From NCBI GenBank assembly GCA_014529385.2, contig CM043944.1:86083884-86147883 (forward strand): 64,000 nucleotides of DNA, read 5' to 3'. The notes beneath the pieces were generated by a model, which made no database searches, was not told where the DNA came from, and was given only the letters and a program-made list of their open reading frames with translations. Positions 9,856 to 19,282 of this stretch are shown piece by piece. The DNA is from Adiantum capillus-veneris. Taxonomy: Eukaryota; Streptophyta; Polypodiopsida; Polypodiales; Pteridaceae. Position 1 is the first letter of the stretch. Every line of letters starts with the position of its first letter. Both the position numbers and the translations under genes were made by a program.

Positions 9856-12477
9856 GTAATGCCATTTGGCTTGACCAATGCTCCAGCCACATTTCAGAGA
9901 TTAATGACACACGCTTTTAAAGAATACTTGCAAAAATTCTTGGATATTTACATGGACGACTTGTGTGTCTATTCTCTATTAAGAGAAGACCATATAGATC
10001 ATCTTAGAAAGGTATTCGAGAAATGCAGAACGTATAGGATTTGCCTCAACCCAGAAAAATGTGTATTCATGGTACGACAAGGTAAAATCTTAGGCCACAT
10101 AGTGTCGGCTAATGGAATTACCACTAATGAAGACAAGGTAAAGGTGATCATAGAATTGCCAAGACCAAACATTGTACGAGAGGTACAATCATTTATGGGA
10201 CATTGTGGATACTACCGACGTTTTATCTACATGTACGTTGTAATAGAAAAACCCTTGTATAGTCTAATCACGCTCTTCATTTGGACAAATGAATGTGAGG
10301 AGTCATTCCAGAAACTAAAAGATGCACTGGTATCTGCACCAATTCTAAAAGCACCAGATTGGTCAAAGATCTTCCATGTACATGTAGATGCTTTGGCATT
10401 TGCAATAGGCTGTATATTAGCACAACCAGATGAGGGTAAGACGGATTTTCCAATCAGTTATGCTAGTAGACAACTCAACAGTGCAGAAAAGAATTATACT
10501 ACCACTGAAAGAGAAGGATTGGGTATGATATATGCGGTAAAGAAATTTCGTCATTACTTACTCGCGAACAAATTCACATTCTTTGTGGATCATCAAGCAC
10601 TCTTGTACTTAGTAAACAAACCTTGTAACATGGGACGAATTGTAAGATGGTTCATTGTGTTGCTGGAGTTTGATTTTACGGTAGTAGTTAAGAAAGGAAA
10701 AACTCATCAAAGAGCAGACCACCTTTCTCGATTACTACATGGGGAAAAAGCTACTGGGGTAGATGATGATCTCCCAGACACATACCTGTTTAATATAGAG
10801 ATGGTACCGAAATGGTCAAAGAAAATTATTCCGTTGCTGACATATGGAATGAATCTTGACGACAAACACACGGTGAAAGACATTAGACAAGCACGAAATT
10901 ACACAATGCTTGCGGGAAGAATGTACCATCATGGAAACGATGGGATTCTAAGGTTGTGTATAGGCCCAGAGGAGTACGAAGCGTATCTAGAGGAGGCCCA
11001 TACACAAACAGGGGGATTCCATAGAGGAAATCAAATGATCTATGAACAATTAAGAAGACTTGGAGTGTATTGGTCAGGAATGGCAGGAGATGTAGCTAAT
11101 TACATCAAGAAATACGACTTTTGCACATCCAATACCACTGTGTATTATGCCACATTATACCAAGTGATAGTAGCACCCGCATGGAGTCATGCTATTGTGG
11201 AATATTTGACTAATAAGGAGCTGCCAGGAGATTGGTCTAAAGCCAGACAAAAGGCTTTACGAATCGAAGCGAATAGGTATACCCTCATTAGTGACCAATT
11301 GTATAAAAGAGGAACTGATGACCAGCTGAGGTTAGTTCCTCATGAAAATGACTACTGTCCATTATTGGAACAAGCTCATGCAGGCATAGCAGGAGGTCAT
11401 TTTTCAGCAGAGAGAACCGTGAAAATCATTATGGTTGCAGGTATATGGTGGCCGACCATGATTCAAGATGCAGCAGAATTCGTGAAAAGGTGTGATGAAT
11501 GTCAACGCACTAAGGTACCAGTTAAAAGAGACTAAATGCCTTAAAGACCAATGATGAGTGCTCGAGCATTCGCTAAATGGGGATTGGACTTTGTTGGTCC
11601 TATCACTCCACCAACGTATCATTCACAAGCACAATATATCATACTGGCCACGGATTACATGACCAAATGGGTGGAAGCAAAAGCCACAACGAAAGCAAAC
11701 GCTAGAACCACGGCACAATTCTTATATGAATATGTGTTTACACGTTATGGCCTTCCAATCGAGCTGGTGAGTGATAGAGGGACACACTTTGTAAATGAAG
11801 TTATCCAACATCTCTTAAATGAGTTTATGGTAATTCATCGCAAATCTGCACCCTATCATCCACAAGCCAATGGCCAAGCGGAAGCGACCAACAAAATATT
11901 ATGCACAGTTCTTACGAAACTGGTAAGTGAAACAAGAACAGATTGGGATCAGATGCTCTATTCGGCATTGTGGGCTTATCGAGTTGCATATAAAACAACA
12001 CTCAATGCTACACCATTTAATATGGTATATGGGTTAAATGCAATATTGCCTATTGACTTTTTGATCCCCACACTAAGGGTAGCCACACAATTGGAATGGA
12101 CGGGGCATGAACTTTCAGAACGGTTAGAGGACCTTGAAAAATTAGATGAGTTACGACTCAATGCTGTAGCGGCCATATATGCAAAAAAAAGACAACAGAA
12201 AGAGTTTTTTGACAAACATGTCAAGAACAAGGACTTTAAAACGCGCGACTATGTCTTGGTATACACCCTTAAATAGCATGCCAAAAAGCTAAAGAAAAGG
12301 GGACTGGGGCCTTATTTGATCCAAGAAATATCGTCCAGCGGAGCAGTAAAACTGTCGACACTAGATGGAAAAGAAATGCCGAACTGGATTAGTGGGTGTC
12401 ATTTAAAAAAATATCATCTACCTTTAACACCGAAAATGTTGTTTCAACTGCATTATGGAAAAACTTATAGACAGTAA
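9856..12477 (+). pseudogene. Element 1 RT C-terminal half, RNase H, integrase
   Basis: Continues RT after the copia insertion: VMPFGLTNAPATFQRLM, active site YMDD (within FLDIYMDDLCVYS) and FLGH-like GKILGHIVS. Gypsy RNase H follows (HVDALAFAIG, SYASRQLNSAEKNYTTTERE, DHQALLYL). Two H2C2-like zinc segments come in series: a degenerate one near HTQTGGFHRG...YDFC (first Cys replaced by Tyr) and a good one near HAGIAGGHFS...RCDECQ. The integrase core has D in KWGLDFVGPI, D in LVSDRGTHFVN, and E in HPQANGQAEATNK. The C-terminus has GPYLIQEI and GCHLKKY, with no chromodomain. In-frame stops are TAA 11533, TAA 11542 and TAG 12274; I saw no frameshift. Not functional as sequenced. Confidence 0.9.
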
Positions 12478-12570
12478 CAACAAAGAATTCAAGACCAGGC
12501 ACAACAAGAAGCAAAGGAACGGATTACTAAATGAAAGCAATTTCTCAGGACAATAAACATAGTCACCCCA

Positions 12571-13545
12571 ATGATGACTGACAAATATCCTCTTTCAACA
12601 TCCCAACCAATCGAAGTGGATATACAAAGCGACGAATTAGAAAAGACCATGACAGACCTTAGGGCTCAGGACGATAGCATCTTTGACGACTTGGAAGATA
12701 CTTGGTGTAGTCCTTACATAAAAGCTTATGCAGGCACAAAACAAGTTGAAATCTATGCATTGCTTGACACTGGAGCAAAAATGAGTGTCATGAGCTTTGA
12801 GCTCTTTCAGAAACTTGGACCAATAAAGACGATCCCAGAGACACACCGGTTGAAAGTAGCATCGGGATATGAGGTGACTATTATAATACCAATCACAGTG
12901 CAGGCACACCCGTATACTACAAAATTCCATGTACTGCCACCAAGTAGATCAGCAACGCCGTGTATCTTAGCAGTGTCATGGATGAAAGCTAACAAGGTAT
13001 TCATTGACTTGGATACTAATGAAGCACTGTTCAGAAATGAAAACATTTCGGAAACCTTCTTATCATATAACCAATTCATGTCAAGGAGGAAACAAAAGTC
13101 AATACAAACGCAAAGATCTGCCCAACAACAAACAAAGTTTACAAGTCCAGCAACGTCTTATCAAAAATCAACAACCATGCAGGGAACCAAACAAGTTTGG
13201 GTACGACATACAGAGCTGACCGAGGCACAATTACATCAAAAGGGGAAATACAAAGTTTGGATAAGGCATGACAGCCTAATTCCTATAAAAAAAGGAGTCA
13301 GAAGAACAGACAAAACACCGAAAGCCAACAAAACTTCAAAGAACCATAGTCAATCTGTCGAATACGCAACGGACTATATTGGTATGGCGGCCAAAATTGC
13401 CAATTCAAAACGGGCCAACAACACAAGAAGGGAGGCCAAAGATGACAATCGAGTAGTTATCTACAACTGTCAAGGTCAAGCCACATCATGCAAACAGCAC
13501 GAGGAAACAAACAGAATCAACAACAAAAACTACAAGGATCTATAA
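12571..13545 (+). CDS. Extra retropepsin-like ORF downstream of integrase
   Basis: An uninterrupted 324-codon ORF starting 94 nt after the integrase reading ends (TAA 12475-12477). Residues 60-83 (IYALLDTGAKMSVMSFELF) carry the D-T-G-A active-site pattern of clan AA aspartic proteases. About 65 residues later CILAVSWMKANKVFIDLD matches the second half of retropepsin-like domains (the usual ILGMDWL...I-D region). The remaining 160 residues are basic and Q/N-rich with an internal pair of VW(V/I)RH motifs, which could bind RNA. The element already has a protease before RT, so this is a second, divergent one. It is the only long intact ORF of element 1. No LTR or target duplication separates it from pol. 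Function is unknown; alternatives are a captured host DDI/clan-AA gene or a relic of another element. Confidence 0.7.
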   Translation: MMTDKYPLSTSQPIEVDIQSDELEKTMTDLRAQDDSIFDDLEDTWCSPYIKAYAGTKQVEIYALLDTGAKMSVMSFELFQKLGPIKTIPETHRLKVASGYEVTIIIPITVQAHPYTTKFHVLPPSRSATPCILAVSWMKANKVFIDLDTNEALFRNENISETFLSYNQFMSRRKQKSIQTQRSAQQQTKFTSPATSYQKSTTMQGTKQVWVRHTELTEAQLHQKGKYKVWIRHDSLIPIKKGVRRTDKTPKANKTSKNHSQSVEYATDYIGMAAKIANSKRANNTRREAKDDNRVVIYNCQGQATSCKQHEETNRINNKNYKDL

Positions 13546-13906
13546 GACCCAAGTCATCGAACCAGAAAGAAAGAATGTTCCACCAGATACGACAATATCG
13601 ACTTCAAAGGAACCACATACGCCAATTCAAAACCAGTGGAAAACAATCAAACAAAGAGCAGTAGATTTACAACTACTCCTTGCAAAGAAAATCTGCCAGC
13701 CAACTCAAGCGACCACAGGAAGCCTCAACGACAAATGTCAATAAGCGTATCGCTTATACCTTCCTCTTGCACTGCATAAATTCTTTCTACATGCATTGAC
13801 CATACATGCATATAGGGCTATATTACAAGGCCTGCATTAGCACGAGTTCAAACCCATGCACAGCACATACCCTTGACGATACCCTGTCATCCGGGAGGAC
13901 TCCAAC

Positions 13907-13920
13907 TAGGAGGGGGGGAG
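13907..13920 (+). other. Internal polypurine tract identical to the 3' PPT
   Basis: TAGGAGGGGGGGAG here is identical over 14 nt to the tract abutting the 3' LTR at 17448-17461. It is not followed by an LTR start (GCATTCC... instead of TGTTGG...). A central PPT that starts a second plus-strand segment is known in lentiviruses and Ty1; that role here is inferred. Confidence 0.65.
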
Positions 13921-15513
13921 GCATTCCAAATGCGGACTCATGTCATATATTAGAGGGCAATGTTTGTGAGCAATTTTTCAACCATTTTTGCGTTTTATTG
14001 TGTGATTTTGGAAAAAGAATATGCCCTCATAATTAATCAGAATTGGGGACCAAATCATCATTCATGAGCCCCTAGGGATGTGTATAGACTATAAAGAGAG
14101 TCAAATCTGGCCAAAAACAATAGGCCAAGGTTGACGATAATGAGCGAGAATGTACATAGACGAGAGAAAAGGGAGCTACAAAGTGTTTTGCCTTTCATTG
14201 GTATTTTTTAAGGTTAGAATTGCTATTTTCGGGTTATTTTGGGATTTATTTGCTTTATTTTAGCCATTTTCTAGCAAAAATTATAGAAAAAAATCCGTAA
14301 TCCAGATGGAAACACAGAAGAAGAGACGCCTAATCGGAGCAAGGTAAAGAAGACACAGAAAAAATAGGGACTGCAAAGGTGACAGGGCAAAATGACCACT
14401 GTCATGAAGGGACCTCCAACAGGAGAAATCTACAAAAATGGTAAAACTGGAGCAATCGAAGTCCAAATCAGGAAATTTGTGAGCCTAAACCGCATCTCGC
14501 AAAAAGTTATGACCACAGGTAAAAGATGGGAGAATTTGGTGTCGGAGTCTTGATTACATATAGAGAGGCTAGGCTAGAAATCCCTCATTTGAGTCATTTT
14601 CCATAGTGAGAGAGAGAGAGCTCCCTACAACAGTTGAGACTTCCAGAAGCTCATCCATCGCGCACGGTCACCAGATCGACATCAGATATGAGAGGTATGC
14701 TCGTCAACACTGATTCTAAGTGTTGTTTACTTCAGTTAGTCGCAAAACCTCGCCGGCATCACAATCACAACCTGTGCACACATACGGTAGACCGGTTATT
14801 AGGGAGACCTAGGGGCCACCAAATGGAACCAAAATTGAAAGGCACAATGCCTATAGCTTAGGGATCGAGTCTATGACCTCGGAAAGCGCAAAGGAAGCCG
14901 CTCAGAAAAACCTAATTTCACAGGACCTGCAAAAGGGCAACTAAACCAAGGTGATCGGAAATGAGCCAAAATTCATAGACAGCAAGCCAATAACCTCGAC
15001 AAACCGACTGAAGGGTTAGACCATGAAAAAGTTCGTCAAAACGGAGCCTAAAGTCCCTATCTGACGAAAACCGCACAAAGCGTCACGATACTCTAACAGG
15101 CCAACCAAGCGACAAAATGACACCAAATTTAACAAGGTACATCCAAAAGGGGTCAACTAAGAGATGGATAAGTCCACTCAGGAAAAAAGCTCTTCCACTA
15201 GGGAAAATACCAACAACAGGTCAGAAAGATGTCCAAATGGTCGTTCTTGGTGTTGTAAACACCAACACAACAACTGACTACTTGGATGGAAGGTCAAAGG
15301 GAAATAAAAGACAGCTGGAATCATACAATGACCAAAAGGAACAGCGACCATCACCTAAGTGGTCTACTTCGACTCCAGGACCAGCTAAGTGTTGCAAACA
15401 GGGAGTACACTCTTCTAAATTGATTAAAACTTGATGTGTGTGTCTAGGAGAGCCTATTAACACCATTGTGGTCAACTAACATAAAAAAAAACCGGTAAAA
15501 CTGACCAAGTACT

Positions 15514-15669
15514 AGTCTATCGCGATAGACTTGAATTTACAATTAGACAAGTGAAATTTTGACTTTGGCTTCATGAGGGGTGCTAACAAGGAATATTAAC
15601 CACCATTATCAAATCAAAGTGCAAGAGGGATCTTTTTTGGTCAAATAACTTAGTCTATCGCGATAGTCT
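15514..15669. repeat. Two 18-bp palindromes, 138 bp apart
   Basis: AGTCTATCGCGATAGACT at 15514-15531 is a perfect palindrome. AGTCTATCGCGATAGTCT at 15652-15669 differs at one position of the right arm. A half-copy (AGTCTATCGCGACTGT) recurs at 18030-18045 inside the 3' LTR of the same element. They sit just upstream of ORF-X. They could be dimeric protein sites, RNA dimerisation loops or cruciform seeds. Confidence 0.8.
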
Positions 15670-15722
15670 TGCTACACCAATAATTGGGGGAAAGACTTTT
15701 CAAAATTTTAACAAAATAGACT

Positions 15723-17450
15723 TTGGGGCTCAAAAGCACAGTGAATCTCCTCAAAGACAATTTACAGGAGTCTGAAGACTTCAATGCCATATGTGAAGAT
15801 ACAATCAACGTATTCCTTGAAGATGTCAGTGACAGAGATGAACACATAAATAAGTTGGAAAAAGAAAAGCAAGATGCGCTGGACACAGTCAAAAGTTTGC
15901 AAGTCATCATCGATGACTTACAAATTGAAATCAAAGATTTGAGAGCAGTAACATATATACAAGCAAGGGAAATCGAATGAGCTAGGAAGCAAAAAACGCC
16001 GCTACCAACAACACCGGTAGTCCACCCTGAAGAAGAAGTGGCTGCACTGAAGAGGGAGATGGAGTTGGAAAGAAAACAACGCTTAATGATAGCCGAAAGT
16101 GCGCTTAGAGCAGAGGATCAACTACAAAGGCAAAGTTCCGACTTACAAAGTGAACAGCAACAAGGACCAGCTCCTGACAGTGAAATGGAAAGCATTGTTT
16201 CCAAATCACTCAGGGAAGAAAATGAAAACTTGCACATCAGGGTAAAACAGTTAGAGGAGTCTGCAGCTCAAAAAGAAATGGAATTTCAAGCTCTACAAAT
16301 CAATAGTAGAACAATGGCTGCGCAAATCGCAAGTCTACAAACTGCAAGGCAACACCGAGGACAGGTACGAGTGCACCTGGAACAAGCAACAATGAATTTG
16401 GCTGGACTCGCCGAAGTATATGGGGGTCAAGATGAGTACGAGGAAGAATCAAATGAACAGGAGGACCCAGATACACAGACTGGTCAGACTGGCTCCAAAG
16501 ACCAAGAAATAGAAGAAGATTCAGTCACAAGATTGGAAGAGCAGAGGCTGGCCGAGCAGATGGAAAAACAATCAGAGATGATATGGTACAAGGCAATGCA
16601 ACTAGAAAAGGAGTTGCTACAAGGGCTCTCCAGATCAGGCAAAACAGCAGCAGAGCTACGGAAGGAATGGAATGCCTCTATGTTACCATATGCTCTGCTG
16701 AAATTTGAAATTCTAACACATCAACGGCAGCTCGAAAAAGAAGCACAAGTGCCAGTGTTTGAAGGAGAAGTACAGGATCGAGAACAGCAAAATAGAATAG
16801 TAGACAGCCAGCCAAAGTGGAGGCGTCAATGGCTCTTGGATCATCCTAATAACCTGATCCACTTAGTCAACGCACCGTCTGAGCTGAGGAATGACAGAAC
16901 TTTTTGCCCAACTCTGCGAACATACACCTACAGCCAACATAAAGCACTACAGAGCAGAAATCCGACATGGCTAAATTATCCAGTATTGCCAGGGCCAGCA
17001 GAGGGAGAGAGAATATCTGGTTCTTACATGGTGAAAACCCTTCAGGTCGCCATCGTAGAATTCGGAGGCTCTCCCGACCTATCCTGCAAGATGCTATGTA
17101 AAATAGCTCGAAACTTTTTGGCCTGTCTCACAGTCTTCTCATAAAGCTGGACGTCAGAGTATATGAATACCGAAAGAAGCATCTCAGAGCTGTCATACGA
17201 TCTAAGTGGACCACCTACAAAGCCAGTATTGTATGCCTATTTTAGACGGCTAATGTTTCTGCCAAGCTACCATCTAAAAACCTTCGAAGAAGCATTTTAC
17301 ACGGGCTTCTTCATGTACAAGTCAAAAAATTTTGGCCCATTAATAGCAAGCGAGTCTATGCAAGATGATGCGTTTCTACATCAAATCAACCAAGAAGACG
17401 ACAACGACAATGAAGACAAAGAAGATCATGTCATGGTAGACATGAATTAG
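15723..17450 (+). pseudogene. Element 1 ORF-X: coiled-coil 3' ORF with conserved C-terminal domain
   Basis: One frame from about 15723 to TAG 17448-17450, broken by TGA 15978-15980 and TAA 17142-17144. The first 330 residues are mostly charged heptads (EEEVAALKREMELERKQRL, SLREENENLHIRVKQLEES), then an acidic E/Q stretch. The C-terminal 250 residues form a globular-looking domain: PYALLKFEIL, RIVDSQPKWRRQWL, FCPTLR, TWLNYPVLP, GERISGSYMVKTL, then after the second stop RLMFLPSYHLKTFEEAFY and KNFGPL. A diverged minus-strand copy at 23486-26743 keeps the same motifs in order. No signal peptide or transmembrane helix is visible, so the 'env' position is not matched by an envelope-like protein. 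No known domain recognised. Confidence 0.75.
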
Positions 17451-17461
17451 GAGGGGGGGAG
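17448..17461 (+). other. Element 1 3' polypurine tract
   Basis: TAGGAGGGGGGGAG lies immediately before the LTR start TGTTGG. Its first three bases are the ORF-X stop codon, so coding and primer tract overlap. Confidence 0.9.
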
Positions 17462-18353
17462 TGTTGGAGACCCATTGGTCCAACTGTTGTAATGAGCCCA
17501 TCTTGTAAAGCATATCAAATTCCCATTTTATGTCAAAGACGTCTTATCATTTTGATCCATTCGTCTGGGTTATGTAAAGATTAATCAGTTAGTCAGGACT
17601 CAAATTTGTTCCCACTTTGTAATAAGGAGTAATAGAACCCCATGTACATTTTTGAGCTAAGGTGACTAAAGTATAAAAGTCACCTTAGAACCATTTTTGA
17701 ATAACATTTGAATATTAATTATGTGTCGTACGAGTCTGAGAGAGAGAGAGTGAGTGTGTCTTATCCTCTTCGCTACGTGCTTCTCCCTCACCGGATTCAT
17801 GACGTGACCACACCATCGCGGTAGTCTTTCCGAGAGCTACGCGCCCATGCCACGCATTCACCTTTTCGAGCTGATCGCGATCGATCCTTCCTCGAGCTTG
17901 TTTTGCTTGTAAGTAGCACAAACAGTGTCTGTTTTCAATAATCAAGTGCTTTATGGAATGAGAAAGAGATTAGCTACACATAGATACTCATAAACTTAAG
18001 TTTCACCCACTTTTGGATTATGACCTATTAGTCTATCGCGACTGTATTGGAGATAACTAGGGTTGAAATCTGGTGAGATTAGACTTATAGGTAAGTATAT
18101 TCTAGTGAGAGGATGGTGCCTAGTAAGTTTGATGCGATTCCGAGTTCATTGGAAATGTAAACGGTGTTGTGAGCGTTTAGGGATAGAGTGGGTTGCATTC
18201 TACCAGGGTTAATGATTGATGCATCATAAAAGTGCGTATGTGTAAATTGGTCTCAGCCTGACAAGCTAACGAGATTGCCTACGTGCACCTACGGGTTAGT
18301 CATGTCATCGGATGATAAGTATGTTGTCTGTGTCGTGCTCGTGAGTATGAACA
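17462..18353 (+). repeat. Element 1 3' LTR (892 bp)
   Basis: Begins TGTTGGAG right after the PPT and ends ATGAACA (inverted TGTT/AACA ends). It contains TATAAAA at 17672-17678, a GA run at 17738-17750 followed by TCTTCGCTACGTGC, and near the end GCCTACGTGC and related words. The layout (TGTT start, TATA, GA run, CGCTACGT, CGTG block, AACA end, about 0.9 kb) is shared with LTRs at 19300-20237, 22461-23379 and 33224-34133, which I read as one diverged family. After 18353 the sequence returns to another element's protease. Confidence 0.85.
17657..17688 (+). promoter_or_regulatory. LTR TATA box inside a perfect 11-bp inverted repeat
   Basis: CTAAGGTGACT (17657-17667) and AGTCACCTTAG (17678-17688) are exact reverse complements around the 10-nt loop AAAGTATAAA, so the TATA box lies in or at the base of the loop. 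The LTR-like insertion at 19283-20237 has a matching arrangement (TAAGGTA 20012-20018 and TACCTTA 20034-20040 around an AT core). This suggests a conserved operator or hairpin at the promoter. Confidence 0.7.
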
Positions 18354-19282
18354 GGGGAGTAGTTTTGCCCTAAAACAAGTTGAAAAAGTCCTCTTTGTTG
18401 ACATATTTAGACATAAAGCCTCAATTTCCCAATCAAGGGAGTAACAAAGGTTTGTTGTCCCTTGAAAGCTCCATTGGCAGTTACAGTATTTCCCATCTCA
18501 GAAGCTTGTATGCCCAGCTTAGTTGCCAAATCCATTGATATGAAGTTGTGAGTAGAGCCAGGGTCAAAAAAGATAAAGGCATTATGCTCTCTCACCTTTC
18601 CCCAAGCATAGGAAAGGGATAATCCTTTGCAATGAGTATCCTCTTTTAGAGCTTCGACCATGGAAGCTCTAGGCATCTCGTTGCATGCATTTCTTTTGGG
18701 GCAAGAACGATAGCCATGTCCTTGCTCCCCACACTTGAAAGATTTATGATCTTTGCAAAAAGCTTCTAACTCTTTAGGAGAGAGTTTGTTTTTACCTTTG
18801 TAAACTCCTTTCTCCTTGGTCTTGTTGTTGTTGTTGTTGTTGCTACTGCTAGAATTGCCTAGGAAGAATTTTGAGCATTGTTCTTCCCTCTAGGTTCATT
18901 TTGGTCTTTGGTTTTTGTGGGCTTAAGATTCCTTTTAGCCCCTTGTTGGAAACTAATTTGTGAAGAGACCATAGTATGGTGTATCACTTGGTCCTAGGCC
19001 TTTGAGAGTTAACATACTCGGCCATATCTTCAGGTAGTCCCCCACAAAATTATTTCTTTTGTTTGGCAAAGTCTATCTTTTGGTAGACGGTAGCTTTGAG
19101 ATGTAAATCCCAAAACTTTTCCACATACTTGTGGATAGACTCATTGGGAGTTGGCTTCAAACTTTGCCATTTGGTAAGCACTTTGTCTTTGGCATCGCTT
19201 GCCAGAAATTGCTTTGTTATAGAAATTTTTAAAGTTTTCCATGTCTTGGGAGCTTTTCCATTACCTCGTAGACTAGCCCACC
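18354..19282 (-). pseudogene. Older gypsy gag C-terminus, zinc knuckle and protease fragment
   Basis: Minus strand. The capsid piece (KAPKTWKTLKISITKQFLAS) begins at 19282. A zinc knuckle follows at about 18745 (FKCGEQGHGYRSC, first Cys replaced by Ser), then the protease with FFDPGSTHNFIS (usual VDSGSTHNFIS; the D-S-G triplet has become D-P-G, an inactivating change) and QGYV-like remnants to 18354. It is cut there by the right end of element 1. The THNFIS protease type belongs to chromovirus-like gypsies, a different lineage from element 1. Several frameshifts are present. Confidence 0.8.

Larger units (their letters stand above)
13546..15716 (+). other. Noncoding spacer between protease-like ORF and ORF-X
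   Basis: No ORF with recognisable content. It contains an internal PPT (13907-13920), AT-rich sequence at 13960-14300, and two copies of an 18-bp palindrome at its right end. A long spacer before a 3' ORF recalls env-bearing Athila-type elements, where such regions carry splice acceptors; no acceptor can be assigned with confidence. Confidence 0.6.
579..18353 (+). mobile_element. Element 1: nested Ty3/gypsy (Tat/Athila-like) retrotransposon, 5' part missing
   Basis: Order on the plus strand: protease (586-1590), RT first part (to 2792), a foreign copia element (2793-9855), RT second part, RNase H and integrase (9856-12477), protease-like ORF (12571-13545), internal PPT (13907), spacer, coiled-coil ORF-X (15723-17450), PPT (17448) and 3' LTR (17462-18353). 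There is no chromodomain after integrase, and the integrase tail ends in a GPYLI...HLKKY-type motif, as in plant OTA (Ogre/Tat/Athila) elements. Gag and the 5' LTR are not present, probably because of the insertion ending at 578. The right end sits in the protease of an older minus-strand gypsy (18354 onward). The pol and ORF-X segments I checked are broken by stop codons, not indels. Confidence 0.85.

Noticed and set aside
15723-17450. Calling ORF-X an envelope gene
   Set aside because: No signal peptide, transmembrane segment or cysteine-rich surface region is visible; the position alone is not enough.
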